Source of the DNA: an uncultured Selenomonadales bacterium
GTDB taxonomy: Bacteria > Bacillota > Negativicutes > Selenomonadales > Selenomonadaceae
Reading direction: 5' to 3'
NCBI GenBank assembly: GCA_937910665.1
Contig: CALEPR010000159.1
Span: forward strand, 1-8,910
Length of the DNA stretch: 8,910 nucleotides
Shown: one piece after another, positions 1 to 5,923 of the stretch
Numbering within the stretch: the stretch's first letter is position 1
Layout: every line of letters begins with the position of its first letter
Notes under the pieces: model-generated
The model's database searches: none
What the model saw: only the letters and a program-made list of their open reading frames with translations
Told to the model about the DNA's origin: nothing
Program-made: the position numbers and the translations under genes

Positions 1-142
1 AAATTTCTGCATGAGGAACGGGATTAGCTCCAACTTTAATTGTAGTTTCAGCTTTCGTTGCGCCGCCGTTATCTCCGCCGCCGCAACCTGTCATAAACAA
101 AGCCGCCGCTAAACCTAAAACTGCTAAAAAATTTTTCTTCAT
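1..142 (-). CDS. metQ: MetQ-type (NlpA family) methionine ABC transporter lipoprotein, N-terminal part only
   Basis: The first 47 codons are present and the gene runs off the left edge. The start is ATG at 142 on the minus strand, with AGGAGG (151-156) 8 nt upstream. The product begins MKKNFLAVLGLAAALFMTGC: a short basic n-region, a hydrophobic core and a lipobox-like MTGC with the lipidated Cys at residue 20. A glycine-rich tether follows, then TIKVGANPVPHAEI (residues 34-47). The K-V-G-A-x-P-x-P-H-A-E-I run is the typical start of the mature NlpA/MetQ fold. Members of this family are membrane-anchored substrate-binding proteins that deliver methionine to the MetNI ABC importer. The rest of the protein and any metNI neighbours are outside the window, so the substrate is inferred from family resemblance. 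The gene diverges from rimP. Confidence 0.85.
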   Translation of the reverse strand, partial: MKKNFLAVLGLAAALFMTGCGGGDNGGATKAETTIKVGANPVPHAEI

Positions 143-196
143 AAAAACAACCTCCTAAAAAATTTTGAAAAACTTTCGGGTGAAAATTTTCAACGC

Positions 197-225
197 ATTT
201 TAATATTTTATTTGTGAATTGTCAC
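197..225 (-). promoter_or_regulatory. candidate sigma-70/SigA promoter for the metQ-like gene
   Basis: On the minus strand GTGACA (220-225, 5/6 to TTGACA) is separated by 17 nt from TAAAAT (197-202, 5/6 to TATAAT). Transcription would begin near 190 and give a leader of about 48 nt before the ATG at 142. That is too short for a SAM riboswitch, and I saw no S-box-like structure. The region is AT-rich, so chance matches are possible. Confidence 0.5.
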
Positions 226-286
226 GATCTTTTTAAGTTCACTGCAAAAAATTATTGAAAATTTTGCTGCGCCGCTAACAAAATAG

Positions 287-315
287 TTTACAGAAAAAAT
301 TTTTAATGTTATAAT
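287..315 (+). promoter_or_regulatory. promoter of the rimP-nusA-infB operon
   Basis: TTTACA (287-292) and a perfect TATAAT (310-315) are separated by exactly 17 nt, an almost ideal SigA-type promoter. Transcription should start near 321-323, leaving a leader of about 82 nt before rimP. It is the only strong promoter seen before infB, so it probably drives all five genes. The divergent metQ promoter lies about 60 bp away, back to back with it. Confidence 0.7.
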
Positions 316-348
316 CCCTGCAACTTCATGAAAATTGACTTTTTTGTG

Positions 349-370
349 AGAGTGGGCGAACGTCCACTCT
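349..370 (+). promoter_or_regulatory. leader hairpin upstream of rimP
   Basis: AGAGTGG (349-355) pairs perfectly with CCACTCT (364-370). G356-T363 (wobble) and C357-G362 extend the stem to 9 bp, closing a GAAC tetraloop. It lies in the 5' leader between the operon promoter and the rimP Shine-Dalgarno. Only a short, broken T stretch follows (tttaatattt), so it could be a weak terminator/attenuator or an mRNA-stabilising or protein-binding hairpin. NusA-operon leaders are attenuated in other bacteria. Regulation here is inferred. Confidence 0.55.
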
Positions 371-403
371 TTAATATTTGTGTAGAGAATTTGGAGGTCT
401 GTA

Positions 404-850
404 ATGTCCAACAAAGTTGAAAAAAAAGTTGAGTCGCTTATGGAGGAAATTTTGACTGACAGCGACTTTGAACTTGTGGACGTGGAGTATGTCAAAGAAC
501 GCGATTGGTATTTAAGAATTTTTGTCGATAAAGTCGGAGGAATTGATCTTGACGACTGCAAAATTTTGAGTGAAAAACTTGGCGAAATTTTGGACAAAGA
601 AAATGTTATCGACGGCGCATATATTTTAGAAATGTCGTCGCCGGGTTTGGATCGCGTTTTGAAAAAAGATAAAGACTTTGTACGCGAGGCAGGAAAAAAA
701 ATTGACGTGACATTTTATGCGCCTGTCGATGGCAAAAAAAATTTGACAGGCGTTTTAGAATATCGCGATAAAGATTTTTTAAAACTTGCGGACTTCGATC
801 CTCTGCCCAGAGAAAAAGTCGCGCAAGTCAGATTGCATATAGATTTTTAG
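404..850 (+). CDS. rimP: ribosome maturation factor RimP
   Basis: The protein is 148 aa, the usual length for RimP (YhbC/YlxS), which binds the 30S subunit in the cytoplasm and assists late assembly of its head region. Family hallmarks are visible: ELVDVEYVKERDWYLRIFVD (about residues 23-42), GGIDLDDC (45-52) followed by the S-x-x-L helix, and the signature YILEMSSPGLDRVLK (about 73-87) with the conserved SSPGLDR core. The C-terminal part (about 90-148) fits the SH3-like domain. The ATG at 404 has GGAGGT (393-398) 5 nt upstream. It is the first gene of the operon and precedes nusA by 85 nt, the standard order in Firmicutes. I see nothing abnormal in the coding sequence. Confidence 0.95.
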   Translation: MSNKVEKKVESLMEEILTDSDFELVDVEYVKERDWYLRIFVDKVGGIDLDDCKILSEKLGEILDKENVIDGAYILEMSSPGLDRVLKKDKDFVREAGKKIDVTFYAPVDGKKNLTGVLEYRDKDFLKLADFDPLPREKVAQVRLHIDF

Positions 851-851
851 C

Positions 852-909
852 GGTTAGTTTTTAGTAAAAAAAATCTAACCACTAATCACTAAGAACCAAC
901 AACCAATAA
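852..909 (+). repeat. degenerate 7-nt-period repeat with hairpin between rimP and nusA
   Basis: GGTTAG (852-857) pairs with CTAACC (875-880), and inside it TTTTT (858-862) can pair with the A-run at 866-873. From 875 five 7-nt units follow: CTAACCA, CTAATCA, CTAAGAA, CCAACAA, CCAATAA (875-909). The stretch fills most of the 85-nt gap, just ahead of the nusA ribosome binding site. Comparable heptad repeats recur before and after infB. It is probably a dispersed intergenic repeat. Its function is unknown. Confidence 0.6.
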
Positions 910-921
910 CTTAAGGTACAG

Positions 922-926
922 GGAGG
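922..926 (+). promoter_or_regulatory. Shine-Dalgarno deciding the TTG start of nusA
   Basis: GGAGG (922-926) lies 9 nt before TTG at 936 and 4 nt before an out-of-frame ATG at 931. The ATG opens only a four-codon frame (MIWL, stop TAA at 943-945). The long nusA frame has no ATG near this site, so TTG 936 is the start. Confidence 0.75.
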
Positions 927-935
927 AAAGATGAT

Positions 936-2321
936 TTGGCTGTAAGGAAAAGAAATGTCAAAAATGAAATTTCGCTTTTGTCTGCGCTGAAAGAATTGTG
1001 CGGAGAAAGGGAAATTTCGCCGGAAATTCTTTACGACGCTATCGAGGCGGCACTTGTTTTCGCATACAAGAAAACTAAAGGCGCGGACAGAGATGTTCTT
1101 GTCGATTTGGATCGCGAGACAGGAAATTTCAAAATGTTTGAACTTCGCTCGGTTGTCGAGGAAGTTGAAAATCCTGCGAAAGAAATTTCTCTGGAGGACG
1201 CACAAAAAATCAATCCGCATTACGAACTTGGCGACGCAGTTCGCAAGGAAGTTTCCCCGGCTGACTTTGGAAGAATTGCGGCGCAGGCGGCGAAACAATT
1301 TGTGGTGCAAAAAATTCGCGAAGCCGAGCGCGGAGTTATCTACGACGAATTTAATGACCGCGCAGAAGATATTGTCACCGGCACTGTCGAGCGAATTGAG
1401 GATGGCAATGTAATTATTTCTGTCGACAAGACGGAAGCAATTTTGGTTGCGTCGGAACAAATTCGCGGCGAAAAATTTCAAGTCGGCGACAGAATAAAAG
1501 CCTATGTCGCGGAAGTCAGGAAAATTGGAAAAGGTCCGCAAATTTTTTTGTCGCGCACTCATCCGGGTTTCTTGAAAAGACTTTTGGAAATGGAAGTTCC
1601 CGAAGTTCAGGAAGGAATTATTTCTGTAAAATCTATTGCTCGCGAGGCGGGAGCCCGGGCAAAAATTGCCGTCTACTCAAATGACGAAAATATTGAGCCG
1701 GTTGGAACTTGCATAGGTCCTCGCGGAATGAGAATCCAAAATATTCTCAACGAACTCGGCGAGGAAAAAGTTGACATAATTCAGTGGAGCGAAGAACCTG
1801 CGCGTTTCATCGCCGCCGCGCTCAGTCCTTCAAAAGTTATCAAAGTCGCGGTGAATGAAAATGAAAAAGTTTCTCGCGTCGTCGTGCCGGATAATCAATT
1901 AAGTTTGGCAATCGGCAAGGCGGGACAAAACGCAAGACTTGCAGCGCGACTTACCGGTTGGAAAATCGACATCAAAAGTCAGGAGCAAGCCGAAGGCGAA
2001 ATTTTGCCCGAAGGTATGATCGAAGTAGAAATTCTTAAACAACAGCCGAAAAAGAAAAAGAAGAAGAAAAAGAAAAAAAATAAAAATACTCAACAACAAA
2101 ATCAGCCGCAAAATGTTTCCGGCGACGCACAAAAAGTTTCTGATGAAAAAGTTTCTGATGAAAAAGTTTCTGATGAAAAAAATTCTGATGAAAAAATTTC
2201 TGATGAAAAAATTTCTGATGAAAAAGTTTCTGATGAAAAAATTTCTGAAGAAAAAGTTTCTGAAGAAAAAAATTCTGATGAAAAAAATTCTGATGAAAAA
2301 GTTTCTGATGAGGAAGTTTAA
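936..2321 (+). CDS. nusA: transcription termination/antitermination factor NusA with a repetitive C-terminal tail
   Basis: NusA binds RNA polymerase and nascent RNA and modulates pausing, intrinsic termination and antitermination. The N-terminal RNAP-binding domain spans about residues 10-135 (AIEAALVFAYKK at 35-46). The S1 domain covers about 144-207 (TGTVERIEDGNVIISVD). KH1 carries the GPRG loop at 261-264 and KH2 the GKAG loop at 327-330, followed by QNARLAARLTGW. The canonical body ends near residue 350, about the length of Bacillus-type NusA. A tail of roughly 110 residues follows: a 10-lysine run near 372-381, a Q/N patch, and twelve pentapeptides of the form K-[VIN]-S-[DE]-E at 400-459. 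E. coli-type acidic AR domains are not recognisable. The start is TTG with a strong GGGAGG. The stop TAA directly abuts the ylxR ATG, suggesting translational coupling. The core assignment is secure; the tail's role is unknown. Confidence 0.95.
   Translation: MAVRKRNVKNEISLLSALKELCGEREISPEILYDAIEAALVFAYKKTKGADRDVLVDLDRETGNFKMFELRSVVEEVENPAKEISLEDAQKINPHYELGDAVRKEVSPADFGRIAAQAAKQFVVQKIREAERGVIYDEFNDRAEDIVTGTVERIEDGNVIISVDKTEAILVASEQIRGEKFQVGDRIKAYVAEVRKIGKGPQIFLSRTHPGFLKRLLEMEVPEVQEGIISVKSIAREAGARAKIAVYSNDENIEPVGTCIGPRGMRIQNILNELGEEKVDIIQWSEEPARFIAAALSPSKVIKVAVNENEKVSRVVVPDNQLSLAIGKAGQNARLAARLTGWKIDIKSQEQAEGEILPEGMIEVEILKQQPKKKKKKKKKKNKNTQQQNQPQNVSGDAQKVSDEKVSDEKVSDEKNSDEKISDEKISDEKVSDEKISEEKVSEEKNSDEKNSDEKVSDEEV
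2133..2312 (+). repeat. 15-bp tandem repeat (12 copies) encoding the NusA tail
   Basis: Twelve 15-bp units related to aaagtttctgatgaa run in frame and encode KVSDE-type pentads (V/N/I at position 2, D or E at position 4). Substitutions are few and mostly affect one codon. This suggests recent expansion by slippage or unequal recombination, so copy number is probably variable between strains. Confidence 0.9.
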
Positions 2322-2600
2322 ATGGACGGCAAGAAACAAATTAAAATGCGTCGTTGCATTTCCTGCAGAGAAATTAAAAATAAATCTGAATTTATTCGCG
2401 CAGTCAAAACGCCGGAAGGAAATTTTATAATCGACTTCACGGGCAAGGCGGCAGGTCGGGGAGCATATCTTTGCAAGTCTGAAAAATGCGCGGCGGACGC
2501 GAAAAAGAAAAAGCGACTCGACGCATCTTTCAAGACAAAAGTTCCCGCAGGATTTTATGACGAACTTTTTAAAGCGGTTGAGAATTTTAAAAATGAATGA
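2322..2600 (+). CDS. ylxR: YlxR family small RNA-binding protein (DUF448)
   Basis: The protein is 92 aa and matches YlxR, a small basic protein encoded between nusA and the L7Ae-like gene in many Gram-positives. Hallmarks are RRCISC (residues 10-15), the central D-x-TGKAAGRGAYLC stretch (about 38-52) and a second Cys pair member near 56. A basic KKKK run follows, then a C-terminal helix. The family fold suggests RNA binding. Roles in RNase P interaction and transcription regulation have been proposed elsewhere, but nothing here tests them. The ATG at 2322 follows the nusA stop with no gap and lacks a clear ribosome binding site of its own, so coupled translation is likely. Confidence 0.9.
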   Translation: MDGKKQIKMRRCISCREIKNKSEFIRAVKTPEGNFIIDFTGKAAGRGAYLCKSEKCAADAKKKKRLDASFKTKVPAGFYDELFKAVENFKNE

Positions 2601-2895
2601 ATTGAAATTGAAAAACTTGTTAGGCTTGGCGCAAAGGGCGCGGCTTTTGGTCAGCGGAAATTTTAAAGTAGATGAGGCGTTGAAGTTTGAGAAAGTGAAA
2701 TTGTTAATTGTCACAACCGACGCAAGCGAAAGATCTTTTGCACAGTATGAAAAAATTTCTGCAGAAAAAAATTTGCCGCTCCTTCGAGTCTTGACAAAGG
2801 AAAGTTTAGGTCAGTGTTTGGGCAAAGGTGAAAGAACTGTTGCCGCAATTTTGGACGAAGGCTTTAAAAATAAATTAGTAATGTGGAACGAGTAA
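2593..2895 (+). CDS. ylxQ: YlxQ, L7Ae/L30e-family RNA-binding protein
   Basis: The predicted product is 100 aa, starting MNELKLKNLLGLAQRARLLVSG. The LLGLAQRAxxLVSG motif (about residues 9-22) is the typical opening of bacterial YlxQ/YbxF-type L7Ae-like proteins, which bind kink-turn RNA. LLIVTTDASERS (about 38-49) and LGQCLGKGERTVAAI (about 75-89) match the conserved core. An in-frame ATG at 2557 would add 12 residues inside ylxR. I prefer 2593 because homologous starts lie close to the LLGLA motif. The gene overlaps the ylxR stop by 8 nt, so translation is probably coupled. The position between ylxR and infB is the standard one. Confidence 0.88.
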   Translation: MNELKLKNLLGLAQRARLLVSGNFKVDEALKFEKVKLLIVTTDASERSFAQYEKISAEKNLPLLRVLTKESLGQCLGKGERTVAAILDEGFKNKLVMWNE

Positions 2896-2901
2896 TCAGG
2901 G

Positions 2902-2951
2902 TTTAGGAGTTAGGAATAAAATTCCTCCTTCCTCATTCCTAATTCCTAATT
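2902..2951 (+). repeat. 7-nt-period inverted repeat between ylxQ and infB
   Basis: TAGGAGTTAGGAAT (2904-2917) pairs with ATTCCTAATTCCTA (2935-2948) with a single G-U, giving about 15 bp when T2903-A2949 is added. The right side is built of 7-nt units CCTCCTT, CCTCATT, CCTAATT, CCTAATT (2924-2951). There is no T-run, so it does not look like a terminator. It lies in the 73-nt leader just before the infB ribosome binding site and is related to the sequences at 852-909 and 5712-5754. Confidence 0.7.
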
Positions 2952-2968
2952 AAACTGGGGGTGGCTCT

Positions 2969-5698
2969 ATGTCAAAAACGACAGGTACTGCGAAGTACAG
3001 GATATTTGAGCTGGAGAAGGAGTTTAATCAAAGTAGCCAGACAATAATTGAATTTTTAAAAAAGCGCAAAATTAAAGTTGCAAATCGTTTCAGCGCGATT
3101 GACGAGGATGCCTATGCAATTTTGCAAGAATCTTTACCGAAAAGAAATAAACCGCTTGAGGAAACAAAACCTATTGTCAAACAGGAAAAAACTTCGCCGA
3201 AAAATAACAACCGTCATCGGCGCGGAAAGTTCGGCGGACAAAAACAAGATTCAATTCGCTTGGTAAATTATGACGACCAACCAAAAAAATCTGACGGCAA
3301 ACAGGTTTCAGGCGCAAGCGATAAAGTTCAAGTTGAAACAAAACCTGAACTCAAAGTTGAGGAAAAAATTTCTGCGGTTTCAATTCAGCCTGAAAAAGTT
3401 GAAACAAAATCCGCAATTTCTTCGTCGGAAAATTCCGCTGAGTTTGTCGCCGAAAAAAATTCTGCGCCGAGTTCAAATCTTGCCGAAGTCGAAACAAAAT
3501 CTGAAATTGTTGAACGCAAAGTTGAAACGTCGACAGAAAAAATTTCCGAACAGCCGAAGTCGGAAAATAAAAATCGTCGCCGCGATAAAAATTTCGACAG
3601 GAATGAAGAAAGTAATTCCGAGCGTCAAGATAAATTCAAACGCAGAGAAAAAAATAATCGCGAGGAAGATTCAGCAGAAAATGTTGAACGCGGAGAAAAT
3701 AAAGTTGACAGTCGCGGAGAACGCGGAGACAGAAATAATCGCAAAAATCGCGATTCAAGTCGCGAGGACGGCGGCAAAATTCAAAACAGAAATCGTAACC
3801 GCAAAAATAAAAATGCCGCCAACGCCGCAAAAACTCAACAGCAACAGGCGCAGAATCAAAATCAAAATCAGCAAAGCAGACTTCCTCGCAAGAAAAAAAA
3901 TCGTCAGCAACCTGTTCAAGTTCATAAATCTGAAATTGCAAGACCGACGCATATTAAAATCGGTGATAGTATCGCGGTAAAAGATCTTGCCAGCAAGATG
4001 AGCTGCACGGCGGCGGAAATTATTAAAAAACTTTTGATGATGGGAGTCATGGCAAGCATTAACCAAGAAATTGATTTCGATACGGCTGAACTTGTCGCAT
4101 CGGAATTTGGAGTTACTGCCGAAGAACTTCCGCCTGAAGTAGATCCGACTTTGATTCCGGAAATTGAGGACGATCCAAAAACTTTGAAACTTCGTCCGCC
4201 TGTCGTAACTGTCATGGGGCACGTCGATCACGGAAAAACTTCTCTGCTCGATGTCATTCGACAATCTTCCGTCACTTCGACTGAGGCGGGAGGAATTACT
4301 CAGCACATTGGCGCGTATCAAGTTATCTGCAATGACAAAAAAATTGTTTTCCTCGACACGCCGGGTCACGAAGCCTTCACGGCGATGAGAGCACGCGGAG
4401 CGCAGGTTACTGACGTTGCAGTTTTGGTTGTCGCGGCTGACGACGGAGTTATGCCTCAAACTGTCGAGGCGATTAACCATGCGAAGGCGGCGGGTGTCCC
4501 GATCATTGTCGCGATAAATAAAATTGATAAGCCTGGTGCAAATCCTGCGAAAGTCAAACAGGAATTGATGGAGTATGAACTTGTTCCGGAAGATTACGGC
4601 GGCGACACAATTATGGTTGAAGTTTCTGCCAAGAAAAATATCGGAATAAATAATTTGCTGGAAATGATTTTGCTTGTTGCGGAAGTTCAGGAATTAAAAG
4701 CAAATCCGAATCGCGAAGCACGCGGAGTAATTATCGAGGCGCAACTTGATAAAGGTCGCGGGAGTGTGGCAACTGTTTTGGTTCAGAGCGGAACTTTGAG
4801 AATCGGTGACGCGATTGTCGCAGGCACAACTTATGGACATGTTCGAGCGATGATTAACGATCGCGGCGACAATGTTAAAAAAGCCGGCCCGAGTGTTCCT
4901 GTCGAAGTTTTAGGATTGAACGATGTTCCTGCCGCCGGAGATATTCTTGCTGCACTGGATGAAAAACTTGCGAAGTCAATCGCCGAACACAGACAAGCAC
5001 AGCAGAGAAATGAACTTATCAAGTCTAAAAAAGTTTCACTCGACGACCTTTTCAATCAGATTAAAGCCGGAGAAATTAAAGACCTCAACATTGTCGTCAA
5101 AGCTGATGTTCAAGGTTCGATTGAAGCTCTTTCAAGTTCTCTCCTCGCGCTGAATGAAAAAAATGACGAAGTGCGAGTTAATATAGTTCACAGCGGAGTT
5201 GGCGCAGTCAATGAGTCCGACATTATGCTTGCGTCGGCGGCGAACGCTTTAATTATTGCTTTCAATGTTCGTCCCGACAATAACGCAAGAAAAGTTGCAG
5301 ACACTGAAAATATTGACATCAGAAATTACAGAGTTATTTACGACGCGATTGACGACGTAAAAGCGGCGATGAGCGGAATGCTTGCGCCGAAGTTCAAGGA
5401 AGTTATTCAAGGTCGCGTAGAGATTCGCAAAGTTATGAAATTTTCAAAAGCGTTGGTTGCAGGTTCTTATGTTTTGGAAGGAAAAATTTTCAACAATTCC
5501 AAAATCAGACTTCTTCGCGACAACGTGGAAATTTTTGACGGCGAGATTGATTCGCTCCGCAGATTTAAAGATGAAGTCAAGGAAGTTGCGTCGGGTTATG
5601 AATGCGGAATTTCTATCGTGGATTATCGTGACTTCAAGGAAGGCGACATTATCGAGGCGTACACGATGCAGGAAATTGAAACCTCGATCGATGACTGA
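2969..5698 (+). CDS. infB: translation initiation factor IF-2
   Basis: The protein is 909 aa. IF2 is the GTPase that brings fMet-tRNA to the 30S subunit and promotes 50S joining. An IF2_N domain occupies residues 1-57 and a second IF2_N-like domain about 325-382. Between them lies a linker of about 265 residues rich in K, E, N, R and Q, presumably disordered. The G domain begins near 408: G1 GHVDHGKT (417-424), G2 GGITQHIGAY (441-450), G3 DTPGHE (463-468), G4 NKID (517-520), G5 SAK (553-555). Domains II, III and the tRNA-binding C2 domain follow, ending in the usual EGDIIEAY. All motifs are intact. The ATG at 2969 is preceded by a GGGGGTGG-type site (2957-2964). No obvious internal ribosome binding site for a shorter IF2 isoform was seen. 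The operon appears to end here; rbfA, a common next gene, is absent. Confidence 0.97.
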   Translation: MSKTTGTAKYRIFELEKEFNQSSQTIIEFLKKRKIKVANRFSAIDEDAYAILQESLPKRNKPLEETKPIVKQEKTSPKNNNRHRRGKFGGQKQDSIRLVNYDDQPKKSDGKQVSGASDKVQVETKPELKVEEKISAVSIQPEKVETKSAISSSENSAEFVAEKNSAPSSNLAEVETKSEIVERKVETSTEKISEQPKSENKNRRRDKNFDRNEESNSERQDKFKRREKNNREEDSAENVERGENKVDSRGERGDRNNRKNRDSSREDGGKIQNRNRNRKNKNAANAAKTQQQQAQNQNQNQQSRLPRKKKNRQQPVQVHKSEIARPTHIKIGDSIAVKDLASKMSCTAAEIIKKLLMMGVMASINQEIDFDTAELVASEFGVTAEELPPEVDPTLIPEIEDDPKTLKLRPPVVTVMGHVDHGKTSLLDVIRQSSVTSTEAGGITQHIGAYQVICNDKKIVFLDTPGHEAFTAMRARGAQVTDVAVLVVAADDGVMPQTVEAINHAKAAGVPIIVAINKIDKPGANPAKVKQELMEYELVPEDYGGDTIMVEVSAKKNIGINNLLEMILLVAEVQELKANPNREARGVIIEAQLDKGRGSVATVLVQSGTLRIGDAIVAGTTYGHVRAMINDRGDNVKKAGPSVPVEVLGLNDVPAAGDILAALDEKLAKSIAEHRQAQQRNELIKSKKVSLDDLFNQIKAGEIKDLNIVVKADVQGSIEALSSSLLALNEKNDEVRVNIVHSGVGAVNESDIMLASAANALIIAFNVRPDNNARKVADTENIDIRNYRVIYDAIDDVKAAMSGMLAPKFKEVIQGRVEIRKVMKFSKALVAGSYVLEGKIFNNSKIRLLRDNVEIFDGEIDSLRRFKDEVKEVASGYECGISIVDYRDFKEGDIIEAYTMQEIETSIDD

Positions 5699-5711
5699 AA
5701 ATAAATTTTAG

Positions 5712-5760
5712 AATCAGGATTTAGAAGTTAAAAAATTTTTTGACTTTTAATTCCTTTTTT
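5712..5760 (+). terminator. Rho-independent terminator after infB, built from the intergenic repeat
   Basis: The arms 5717-5735 and 5736-5754 are complementary at 18 of 19 positions including two G-U pairs, forming a long AT-rich hairpin with an AAAAAATTTTTT centre. TTTTTT (5755-5760) follows. It sits 18 nt after the infB stop, where the operon should end. Its start matches AATCAGGRTTTAGRAGTTA, shared with the ylxQ-infB gap (from 2894), so it seems to derive from the same repeat family. The stem is weak in G/C. Confidence 0.65.
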
Positions 5761-5840
5761 ATTACCGATCAACTTACAAAAATTTTTTGACGGCGAATTT
5801 TTTATCCGCTTTGATGAAGGGAAAGTATTTTAAAAATGAC

Positions 5841-5869
5841 TTCACGCAAACTTAAAAATAATGTATAAT
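5841..5869 (+). promoter_or_regulatory. candidate promoter for the tatA-mltG gene
   Basis: A perfect TATAAT (5864-5869) lies 17 nt after TTCACG (5841-5846), a weak 4/6 match to TTGACA. The expected start near 5876 gives a leader of about 48 nt. The rest of 5761-5860 is AT-rich and shows no gene. It follows the infB terminator, which supports an independent transcription unit. Confidence 0.55.
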
Positions 5870-5923
5870 GCGACGCATAACGGAATTTTAGATTGGAAAA
5901 TTTTTTTTATGCGGAGGAAAAAA

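Noticed and set aside
143..403. SAM (S-box) riboswitch before metQ
   Set aside because: The likely leader is only about 48 nt with weak structure. None of the multi-helix S-box features were seen.
208..597. 129-codon minus-strand frame across the rimP promoter
   Set aside because: It overlaps the near-consensus operon promoter and rimP, and has S/T-rich shadow composition.
882..1562. 226-codon minus-strand frame over the start of nusA
   Set aside because: It is a shadow of the nusA coding sequence with biased F/N/R composition, and nusA itself is unambiguous.
2133..2312. CRISPR-like array
   Set aside because: The direct repeats are 15 bp without unique spacers and encode an in-frame peptide repeat of NusA.
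2557..2592. Upstream start for ylxQ at 2557
   Set aside because: It would add 12 residues fully overlapping ylxR, and family members begin close to the LLGLAQRA motif. It is not fully excluded because AGGA lies near 2549.
1899..2714. 271-codon open frame on the minus strand
   Set aside because: It is antisense to the nusA tail, ylxR and ylxQ. Its F/I/R-rich repeats are just the reverse reading of the 15-bp nusA repeat, and it has no ribosome binding site or recognisable domain.
2902..2951. Terminator between ylxQ and infB
   Set aside because: The hairpin lacks a following T-run and infB has no other clear promoter, so it is better treated as an intergenic repeat.
3270..3980. 236-codon plus-strand frame inside infB
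   Set aside because: It comes from the low-complexity A-rich linker read in another frame (K/N/R/I-rich) and resembles no protein.
3755..4480. 241-codon minus-strand frame inside infB
   Set aside because: Antisense to the well-conserved IF2 G domain; no start signals.
5861..5923. Longer start (ATG 5861 or 5909) for TatA-MltG
   Set aside because: ATG 5861 overlaps the -10 box region and has no ribosome binding site. ATG 5909 lies upstream of the GGAGG. The TatA motif starts exactly at 5924.
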